DNA of 14,828 nt, taken from assembly GCA_041612095.1 (NCBI GenBank), contig JBFJJW010000064.1:1-14828 (forward strand), given 5' to 3'. Below the pieces are notes generated by a model. The model did no database searches, was not told the DNA's origin, and saw only the letters and a program-made list of their open reading frames with translations. Shown here piece after piece: positions 5,338 through 12,036 of the stretch. Position 1 is the first letter of the stretch. Every line of letters begins with the position of its first letter. This DNA is from Solimonas sp041612095. Lineage in GTDB: Bacteria; Pseudomonadota; Gammaproteobacteria; Nevskiales; Nevskiaceae. A program made the translations under genes and the position numbers.

Positions 5338-8016
5338 ATGAAACATCCTGAGCGCGCTGTCTTGCTGGCGCTATGTTGTGTGCCGTCGCTGGCCGCGGCA
5401 CAAAGTGCCAGCGATGCTGACTGGGAAGCCCTGTTTGGTCCGCAGCCGGAGAGCAGCAAACCGGCTAGCCGCGAACCTGAATCTGGATCGTCGTCGTCGA
5501 GTCCCGAGAGTGCTGAGTCAGATCCGGGATCGGATAACAGTACGAGCAGCAACGAGGAGGCGGCAGCAACTGAGGCGTCGCCGCAGGAGGCTCCGGTAAT
5601 CCCGGTGGCCACCCTCAGAGAGCCCGAAGCCGAGCCGCCGGTTGCCCCGAGGCGCAGGGCCGCGCTCGAGGAGATCGTCGTTACTGCGCAGAAGAAGGCG
5701 GAGTCCTTGCAGGACACGCCAATTTCGCTAGCTGCGTTTGATGAAGAGAAGCTGGAGATCGGCGGCATCCAGGGTCTGGCCGATCTCAGCGGCAACGTGC
5801 CCAGTCTGGCGATTGAACCGTTCCCGACCAGCAACGCCACCCTGCGCTTTTACATACGCGGCATCGGCGTCATTGATGCGCAGGTTACGCAGGACCCGGC
5901 CATCGGCGTGTACCTGGACGGCGTCTACATTGCGCGCTCGTCCGGAAACGCGCTCGACATCGCCGACCTGCAGCGCGTTGAAGTGCTGCGCGGCCCCCAG
6001 GGCACCTTGTATGGCCGCAACACCACTGGCGGCGCGATCAATCTTGTGACCAAGGCCCCCTCTGTGGAGGGCGTCCAGTTCACCCAGAAGTTCTCTGTCG
6101 GCAATCGCAACTACGCGCAATCCAAGACCTCGCTCAACTATCCCTTCTCGGACGAATTCGCCGCCAAGATCTCCCTCATCGGCTCGCAGAAGGATGGTTT
6201 TGTAGAGAACACCGGCCCGGGGTCTGACTTCGGCGATCGCAAGGTGCTGGGCTCGCGCGTTGATTTCCGCTGGCTGCCGACCGAACAGTTGAGTTTTGAT
6301 TACAGCTTTGAGGACTCGACCACCACCTACGTCAACTACATGTACCAGGCGGTGCTGACGCCGGAAGGCAACAAGGGCTCGGCTGAGATCTTCAAGCGCT
6401 ATGGCGAAAGCCAGTCGGTTTACAGTTCGCGGCGGCTGAAGTCTCTGGCCAGCGGCGCGCCGATGGAGGACTCCACCACCGACATCAGCGGTCACACCTT
6501 CAAGGCCACGTACGGCTTTGACAACCACGAGCTGAAGTACATTGCCGCCTACCGCGAGCTCAGTGATGCGTCCTACGCCGACCTCAGCGGCGGTGCCGGC
6601 TCCACCAGCTATCGGCTCGACACCCACGCCTACGACGGGCCCGCGTCCGACTTTGCCTACGGTGGCCCCACGCCGCTGTGGATACCGACCACCACGCAGA
6701 GTCAGTGGTCGCATGAGCTGCAGCTGACCGGCAGCCTGTTTGATGACAGCGTCAGCTACATCACCGGCGCGTTCTACTTCACGGAAGAAGCGCGTGAAGA
6801 CCGGCACGTGCCGCAGCATCAGTTCAGCACGGCCGTCAGCCCGGATCAGACCGCGGACCTGGTCAGCGCCCTCAATGATCTGGGGCTGCTACCAATCGAC
6901 GCGCTGCTGCCACGGCTGGTCAACTTCACGGCACTGGACAACAGCATTGCCAATGACGCGCTGGCGCTGTTCGGTCAGGCAACCTGGACCCCGGAACTGC
7001 TCGACCAGCGCATGCATTTCACCTTTGGCTTCCGGCACTCCGAGGATCAGCGCGAGGCCGTGAAGTTCCGCACCAGCGAAACCTTCGTCGAATACAACCT
7101 CAACGGCCAAGGCGCGGCGGTGCCGCTGAGCAGCGCCGAGGAGTTCCAGCACGTCAAGGCATCGCGCAAGTTCTCGGACAACTCCATTTCTTTCATTGCC
7201 GAGTTCGACGCCACTGACACGATCAACACCTATGCCAAGTATGTCGAGGCCTACAAGAGCGGTGGCTTCAACACCCGCGACCCCCAGGTCTCCGGCGAGT
7301 CGGGTGAGGCCACGGACGGCAACGACTACGGGTATGGCTATGCCGAAGGCTTTGACCCCGAGCACGTGAAGTCCTACGAGCTGGGCATCAAGACCGAACT
7401 GCTGGATCGCCGCCTGCGCCTCAACGCCGACGTGTTCCTGACGGACTATGACGACATGCAGATCAACTTCCTGATCATCGGCACGGTCAACGACACCAAG
7501 ACGCGCAACGCTGGCAACGCCCGTCTGTATGGCTTTGAGATTGACGCCAACTGGCTGGCCACCGACGACCTGCTGCTCAATGCCAGCTACGCGTATCTGG
7601 ATGCAGAGATCCTCGAAGTGATCGACACGTTTGGCGCTGACGTCACCAATCAGTATCAGTTCAGCTCGGCGCCGCCGCACTCGTACACGGTGTCGGGCGA
7701 CTGGACCGCGCTACGCGGTGATGATTGGCAGCTCAACGCACATCTTGGCTACAACTACGTGGGCAAGCGCCTCGGCGGCGCCAAGGCCGGTCAGCCGGTA
7801 CAGCTGGACCCCTACGGCATCGTCAATGCCCGCCTTGGCGTCGATGGTCTGCGGCTGGGTAGCGGCGCGCTGAGCGTGGCGCTATGGGGCAAGAACCTGT
7901 TGGATGAGGATTACGCCATCAATGCGATCGACAACCTGCCACATGCGGATCGCGCAGTGATCTGGGGCGAGCCCCGCACATTCGGCATGGACGTGACCTA
8001 CCGCTATGGAAACTGA
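5338..8016 (+). CDS. TonB-dependent outer membrane receptor
   Basis: The 892-residue product begins with a signal peptide (cleavage near AAAQ, residue 22). Residues 23-110 form a long low-complexity linker rich in Ser, Glu, Pro and Ala, without an STN signalling domain. The TonB box EEIVVTAQ (111-118) follows, then the plug (about 120-240) with QDTPISLAAFD, YIRGIG, DPAIGVYLDGVYIAR and QRVEVLRGPQGTLYGRNTTG, the classic receptor signature. The rest is the 22-strand barrel, including YAKYVEAYKSGGFN, ESYELGIKTELLD-like repeats and a final FGMDVTYRYGN. The last residue is Asn, not the usual terminal aromatic. These receptors import large or scarce organic ligands with TonB energy. This sphingomonad/Caulobacter-type class is often used for carbon substrates rather than siderophores. 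It shares an 11-base overlap with the beta-propeller gene and a divergent leader with the sulfatase-like gene, suggesting a common substrate. Confidence 0.95.
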   Translation: MKHPERAVLLALCCVPSLAAAQSASDADWEALFGPQPESSKPASREPESGSSSSSPESAESDPGSDNSTSSNEEAAATEASPQEAPVIPVATLREPEAEPPVAPRRRAALEEIVVTAQKKAESLQDTPISLAAFDEEKLEIGGIQGLADLSGNVPSLAIEPFPTSNATLRFYIRGIGVIDAQVTQDPAIGVYLDGVYIARSSGNALDIADLQRVEVLRGPQGTLYGRNTTGGAINLVTKAPSVEGVQFTQKFSVGNRNYAQSKTSLNYPFSDEFAAKISLIGSQKDGFVENTGPGSDFGDRKVLGSRVDFRWLPTEQLSFDYSFEDSTTTYVNYMYQAVLTPEGNKGSAEIFKRYGESQSVYSSRRLKSLASGAPMEDSTTDISGHTFKATYGFDNHELKYIAAYRELSDASYADLSGGAGSTSYRLDTHAYDGPASDFAYGGPTPLWIPTTTQSQWSHELQLTGSLFDDSVSYITGAFYFTEEAREDRHVPQHQFSTAVSPDQTADLVSALNDLGLLPIDALLPRLVNFTALDNSIANDALALFGQATWTPELLDQRMHFTFGFRHSEDQREAVKFRTSETFVEYNLNGQGAAVPLSSAEEFQHVKASRKFSDNSISFIAEFDATDTINTYAKYVEAYKSGGFNTRDPQVSGESGEATDGNDYGYGYAEGFDPEHVKSYELGIKTELLDRRLRLNADVFLTDYDDMQINFLIIGTVNDTKTRNAGNARLYGFEIDANWLATDDLLLNASYAYLDAEILEVIDTFGADVTNQYQFSSAPPHSYTVSGDWTALRGDDWQLNAHLGYNYVGKRLGGAKAGQPVQLDPYGIVNARLGVDGLRLGSGALSVALWGKNLLDEDYAINAIDNLPHADRAVIWGEPRTFGMDVTYRYGN

Positions 8017-9640
8017 TTGCAGACTCAACCACCGATCGCGGGCGCTGATGAACACGGTAGGCGCAGGCGCGCTGCTGGCCTGCCTGCTGCCCGCGCTGGC
8101 AATGGCGGCGGCGACGCCGGCACCGAATCCCTGGCTGGCGGATTCCAGCTACCCGCTGCCGCATGGCAACGCCGCCCAGCAGGACCTCACGCCGGTGGCG
8201 GGGCCATTGGGCCGCAGCCGCGCGCTGCGCAGTGAAGAGCTCGACTACACCCATCTGGGCCCGGCGCATTTCGGTGCCTTCACCTCGGGCCGCTATCCCG
8301 ATGGCCGGCGCGTGTTGTGGTCCAACGGTGTCAATGGCGTCTACAAGGTCGACCACGACAGCTTCAAGGTGCTGGCGCACCTGCCACCCGAGGGCGCCCA
8401 GACTGAGTACACGCCGGCGTACGCGGACGAGCGCATTGCCTGGTTCGATCAGGGCACGGATGGCTTCTGGGCCCTGACCAAGGCATTCAGGGCAGCATCT
8501 GTGCTGCGCGATCTGTCCGGTGTGTACACGATGCTGGACCGCGACAACCGGTTCTACGTCGGTCACAAGTCCGGCAGCATCTGGGCCTATGGCGATGCCA
8601 TCGAGGGCGATGCCGGCTCCGCCATTGTGTTCAAGGGCAAGTACGACTTCCCCGCGCCGGTCAGCGGCAATCTGATCGGCATCAACATGACCTTCGATGG
8701 CTGGATCATTGCCGTCACCGAACATGGCTATGTCATCGCCGTGTCCCGCGATCTGAAGAGGAGCTACTGGGTACGGCTGCTGCATGCAGAAGATGCGGAA
8801 GCCGCGTCCACACGCGTTGGGTACGGCTGGGTGCGCAACAGCTTTGCGATCGATGAGGACAACAACATCTACATCGCCTCGCGCGACCACCTGCACAAGG
8901 TGGTGTGGAATGGCGAGTCGCTGTCGGTCATGCGCCGCCATGGCGCCTGGAGCGAGCCCTACCCCAATGGCACTGGCGAGGGCACCGGCGCCACGCCCAG
9001 CCTGATGGGGTTTGGAGATGAAGATCGCTTCGTCGTGTTCACCGATGGCGACGTGCGGATGAACATGACGCTGATGTGGCGCGACGAGATTCCGGCCGGC
9101 TGGAAGAAGCTGCCGGGCATGGCCTCTCACCGCATCGCCGCCAGCGTGCCGGTGACGATGGGCAAGCTGGACCTGAAGGCGATCCAGTCCGAGCAGTCGG
9201 TGGTGGTGGCCGGCTACGGCGCGCTGGTGGTCAACAACCAGCCGCGCAACGAGCCCTGGTACGTACCGGAGCGGGCGAATCGACTGCTGGTGTCTTTCCT
9301 CGGCAGCAACCCGCGCTATCAGCCCTACGGTGTGCAGAAGTTCCAATGGAACCCGCGCACCCGCACGCTGGAATCCGCGTGGGTCGCTGAACAGATCAGC
9401 TCACCGAATTGCGTGCCCATGGTCAGCACCGGCTCCAACCGCGTCTACCTGATCGGCGCGCGCGACAATCAATGGACGCTGGAAGCGCTGAACTGGGATA
9501 CCGGCGCAGAAGACTTTCATTACGTGATCGGCGGCCAGCGCTACAACAGCCTGTTTGCCGGCACCCTGATCGATGAAGCCGGGCGCGTTATCTACGGCAC
9601 GCCCTGGGGTCGGGTGCGCCTGAACCCGCGCGGCCCCTAG
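8006..9640 (+). CDS. Predicted exported beta-propeller protein, family not recognised
   Basis: ATG 8006-8008 overlaps the receptor's stop by 11 bases, so translation is probably coupled; no clear ribosome site is seen. This start gives 544 residues and an N-region with three Arg ahead of the hydrophobic core (LLACLLPALAMAAA), which favours it over the in-frame ATG at 8048, whose signal would lack basic residues. The mature protein opens with NPWLADSSYPLPHGNAAQQD. It then shows repeated strand units ending in Trp/Tyr/Gly turns: RVLWSNGVNGVYKVD, NRFYVGHKSGSIWAY, GWIIAVTEHGYVIAV, NNIYIASRDHLHKVVW, SNRVYLIGARDNQWTLEALNWDTG and GRVIYGTPWGRVRL. This pattern fits a six- to eight-bladed beta-propeller in the periplasm. 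I cannot name the family or catalytic residues. Its place behind the receptor suggests a ligand-binding or processing partner. The stop TAG shares CTAG with the convergent gene. Confidence 0.82.
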   Translation: METDCRLNHRSRALMNTVGAGALLACLLPALAMAAATPAPNPWLADSSYPLPHGNAAQQDLTPVAGPLGRSRALRSEELDYTHLGPAHFGAFTSGRYPDGRRVLWSNGVNGVYKVDHDSFKVLAHLPPEGAQTEYTPAYADERIAWFDQGTDGFWALTKAFRAASVLRDLSGVYTMLDRDNRFYVGHKSGSIWAYGDAIEGDAGSAIVFKGKYDFPAPVSGNLIGINMTFDGWIIAVTEHGYVIAVSRDLKRSYWVRLLHAEDAEAASTRVGYGWVRNSFAIDEDNNIYIASRDHLHKVVWNGESLSVMRRHGAWSEPYPNGTGEGTGATPSLMGFGDEDRFVVFTDGDVRMNMTLMWRDEIPAGWKKLPGMASHRIAASVPVTMGKLDLKAIQSEQSVVVAGYGALVVNNQPRNEPWYVPERANRLLVSFLGSNPRYQPYGVQKFQWNPRTRTLESAWVAEQISSPNCVPMVSTGSNRVYLIGARDNQWTLEALNWDTGAEDFHYVIGGQRYNSLFAGTLIDEAGRVIYGTPWGRVRLNPRGP

Positions 9641-10308
9641 CGAGCGACGCGGGACTCAACTGCTGCCGGGGGCTGTAGCCAGCCCTCGCGCAGGGCGCGG
9701 TGATAGTCCTCCGGCCTGTCGAGGTCCGGCAGCGTGCCTGGCTCGGACCAGTCCGCTCCCGCCTGCCAGCCCAGTCGCTGTAGCGCCGTCCGCGTCTGCT
9801 GCATGACACGATCCGTGCCCCAGTCGATACCGCAGAACACATCGGGCACCGTGTGCGCCACACCCACCAGCACATAGCCGCCATCCTCGGCCGGCATGAA
9901 CACCATGCGCTGCGCACTCAGGCAGGCGCCCGCGGCGCGCAGGTGCTCGGGCGTCAACGCCGGGCAGTCGGTGCCGATCAGCACCGCGCGCGCGGCACAG
10001 CGCAGCAGTCGACTGAGCGCATGCGCCATGCGCTGGCCCAGATCCTCGCCCTGTTGCTCGCACAGATCGACGGCATATCGGCGCGGGTAGTCCAGCCAAT
10101 GCGTCTGGGCATCACCGCCGGTCGTGAACAGGGTCACGCGGCCCGGCGCGGCAGCGCAGGCCGTGCGCAGACTGCGGTCCGTGAGCTCGGCCTGCAGGCG
10201 CGCGGCACCGTCCGCGCCCAGCAGCGGAATCATCCGGGTCTTGGCGTACCCACTGACGGCAGCCTTGGCCATGATGCCTATGGCCAGGGTGTTGGCACCG
10301 GCACTCAC
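9637..10308 (-). CDS. DUF2064/TIGR04282-type glycosyltransferase
   Basis: I choose GTG 10306-10308, whose GTGA overlaps the dehalogenase stop by three bases beyond the shared G. The product then starts MSAGANTLAIGIMAKA with 223 residues, as expected for the family; the frame is open to 10341. Diagnostic stretches are MAKAAVSGYAKTRMIPLLG (13-31), the nucleotide-sugar-binding start; IGTDCP (111-116); PAEDGGYVLVG (139-149) and LPDLDRPEDY (193-202). Members are GT-A fold, cytoplasmic, and are named TIGR04282 for their frequent place in arsenosugar-type biosynthesis loci beside TIGR04283 and ArsS. Neither of those is in this window, so the acceptor is unknown. It is the last gene of the minus-strand operon and meets the beta-propeller gene tail to tail, sharing CTAG. 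Confidence 0.88.
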   Translation of the reverse strand: MSAGANTLAIGIMAKAAVSGYAKTRMIPLLGADGAARLQAELTDRSLRTACAAAPGRVTLFTTGGDAQTHWLDYPRRYAVDLCEQQGEDLGQRMAHALSRLLRCAARAVLIGTDCPALTPEHLRAAGACLSAQRMVFMPAEDGGYVLVGVAHTVPDVFCGIDWGTDRVMQQTRTALQRLGWQAGADWSEPGTLPDLDRPEDYHRALREGWLQPPAAVESRVAR

Positions 10309-11198
10309 GCTTGCATCCACTCCACCGCGCGGCGTGCCCATTCCCGGCCCTGATCTTCCTGGATGAAGTGCCCGGCATGCAGCCGCGCATGCGGTTGGCC
10401 GCGGGCACCTGGAATGTGTGCATGCAGAAACGCATCGGCTTTCCCGAGCAGCGGATCGCGCTCACCGAAGACGGTCAGCACCGGCTTCTGCCACTCGCCC
10501 AGCACTTTCCATGCTGCGCGGTTGGCGGGTACTGCCGGGTCACCCTCATGCGTCGGCACCAGTCGCGGAAACGCGCGGGCCCCGGCCTTGTAGCATTCAT
10601 CCGGAAACGGCGCGTTGTAGGCCGCCACGACATCGGGTGGCAACTTGCTCACGCTGGCTGCCTGCACGATGCCACCCGCAGAAAACCACGGGCTGTAGCG
10701 CGCGAACGCGCGCCACACATAGAACGGCAGCGGCACCGGCTGATCCTCGGCGGCAATCGGCAGAATGCCGTTGCCCACCGTGATCCGCGAAAAGCGCTGC
10801 GGATGCTCCGCCGCAAGCCGCAACCCCAGTATCGAACCCCAGTCCTGACAGACCAGCGTGATGTCACGCAGGTCCAAGGCCTCTACGAAGGCGACCAGCC
10901 AGTCCATATGGCGTTGATAGCTGTAGTCGGCAATGGCCGTGGGTTTGTCCGAACGGCCGAAGCCAATCAGGTCCGGCGCAATGGCGCGGTAGCCGGCCTG
11001 CGCAAACACCGGAATCATCTTGCGGTAGAGATATGACCAGGTCGGCTCACCATGCAGCATCAGCACCGGCGCGCCCTCACGCGGGCCTTCATCGACATAG
11101 TGCATGCGCAATGCATCGGTGACCTGCAGATACTGGGGCGCCCACGGGTAGTCGGGCAGATTGTTGAAGCGATCGTCAGGGGTGCGGAGTACTTCCAT
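10305..11198 (-). CDS. Haloalkane dehalogenase, subfamily I (DhlA/DhmA-like)
   Basis: The start ATG 11196-11198 gives 297 residues beginning MEVLRTPDDRF, the usual beginning of subfamily-I enzymes; the open frame to 11363 is rejected. The AGGAG site is 11 bases upstream, a little far. The alpha/beta-hydrolase core and the catalytic set are visible. LHGEPTWSYLYRKMIPVF (48-65) holds the oxyanion-side Glu51. VCQDWGS holds nucleophile D119 and halide-binding W120. W162 in the cap (FYVWRAF) is the likely second halide Trp. GERDPLLG holds acid D248, and LHAGHFIQE holds base H277. These enzymes cleave carbon-halogen bonds of haloalkanes with water, giving alcohol and halide, in the cytoplasm. It sits between DUF547 (44-base gap) and DUF2064 (overlap) in an operon. 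Natural substrates are often unknown, and a different hydrolase use cannot be excluded. Confidence 0.88.
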   Translation of the reverse strand: MEVLRTPDDRFNNLPDYPWAPQYLQVTDALRMHYVDEGPREGAPVLMLHGEPTWSYLYRKMIPVFAQAGYRAIAPDLIGFGRSDKPTAIADYSYQRHMDWLVAFVEALDLRDITLVCQDWGSILGLRLAAEHPQRFSRITVGNGILPIAAEDQPVPLPFYVWRAFARYSPWFSAGGIVQAASVSKLPPDVVAAYNAPFPDECYKAGARAFPRLVPTHEGDPAVPANRAAWKVLGEWQKPVLTVFGERDPLLGKADAFLHAHIPGARGQPHARLHAGHFIQEDQGREWARRAVEWMQA

Positions 11199-11242
11199 TC
11201 GAGGGTTCGCTCCTGTGGGGTGCGGTTGCACCGGACCAGCGC

Positions 11243-12034
11243 TCAGCGCTTGACGTTGAGTGACCAGTCGTAATCCAGATGATCGACCCTGAAGGTCTTC
11301 TGCTTGATGCGCGCCTGATCCGCCGCTGCGTCTGCCAGCAGCTCGGCGCGGGCCGCAAGCCAATCCTTCAACGAGCCGTCCGCTTCAAAGTCTTCAACAA
11401 ACCAGTCGAATATCTTGGATACATACACGGTGTTGCGCGCGGCGTCGTAGCGGTTGCGGCTGCGGTCACTCAGAAAGCGACGCTGCTGATCCTGAAACTG
11501 GGCATCCAGTTGCGCGGCCAGGAACGGCTCCGGCCGCAAGGCCGGGCAGCCGATGGAGGCGCAGTTCACCGCAAACTGGATGCGCGGCTCCTTGTAGACC
11601 GGACGCAGCCGCTCATGCTCGATCCAGTCCAGCGTGCGCTTCTCGCCCAGCAGGTTGAAGAAGGACTGCTGCCACGGTGAGCGGAAGAACGAGCCCAGAT
11701 CGCGTATCGACTTCAGCTCCGGGTACTCGGTCAGAATCAGCTCCAGCGTGAAGGCGTTGTAGGCATTGATCAGAAACACCATCTGTTGTTCGCGCTTGAA
11801 ACCGGCGAACGTCTGCGGACTCACTGCAGAGAACTCTGCCAGCACCGCCTTGAGCGCAGGCCGCTCACGTTTCAAGCCAGCGTAGTCCACCGTGCTGCTG
11901 TGTCCGTCGGCAGACCAGTGAACATGCCCTTTCAACAGTGCGCCATATTTTTCGTAGCTCTGATCCAGCGCCAGTGCGCCTTGCGAGAGCAGTAGCAAGC
12001 CGGTGACCAGCGACCATCTGAGAACACGCTGCAT
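11243..12034 (-). CDS. DUF547 domain periplasmic protein
   Basis: ATG 12032-12034 has an AGGGG site (spacing 6) and lies two bases after the stop of the FAD-oxidoreductase fusion, so the two are tightly coupled. The 263 residues begin with a signal peptide (MQRVLRWSLVTGLLLLSQGALA, cleaved near residue 22). DUF547 landmarks are FLINAYNAFTLELIL (87-101), RTLDWIEHERLR (133-144), FAVNCASIGCPAL (154-166) with conserved C158 and C163, and the end signature DYDWSLN (254-260). The function of DUF547 is not established. The two cysteines and the pairing with a disulfide-oxidoreductase fusion suggest, as inference, an envelope redox partnership. The longer frame to 12109 overlaps the upstream gene without a ribosome site and is rejected. 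Confidence 0.92.
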   Translation of the reverse strand: MQRVLRWSLVTGLLLLSQGALALDQSYEKYGALLKGHVHWSADGHSSTVDYAGLKRERPALKAVLAEFSAVSPQTFAGFKREQQMVFLINAYNAFTLELILTEYPELKSIRDLGSFFRSPWQQSFFNLLGEKRTLDWIEHERLRPVYKEPRIQFAVNCASIGCPALRPEPFLAAQLDAQFQDQQRRFLSDRSRNRYDAARNTVYVSKIFDWFVEDFEADGSLKDWLAARAELLADAAADQARIKQKTFRVDHLDYDWSLNVKR

Positions 12035-12036
12035 GT

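Noticed and set aside
5728..6819. 363-codon minus-strand frame opposite the TonB receptor
   Set aside because: The plus strand here encodes the conserved plug and barrel; the antisense frame shows no recognisable motif.
7919..9346. 475-codon open frame on the minus strand opposite the beta-propeller
   Set aside because: Composition is rich in His, Arg, Ala and Gly with no domain pattern, typical of a GC-rich antisense shadow; the plus-strand frame has an export signal and coherent strand repeats.
11199..11363. N-terminal extension of the haloalkane dehalogenase frame
   Set aside because: It overlaps the DUF547 end, lacks family similarity, and the internal ATG gives the family's usual MEVLRTPD start and length.
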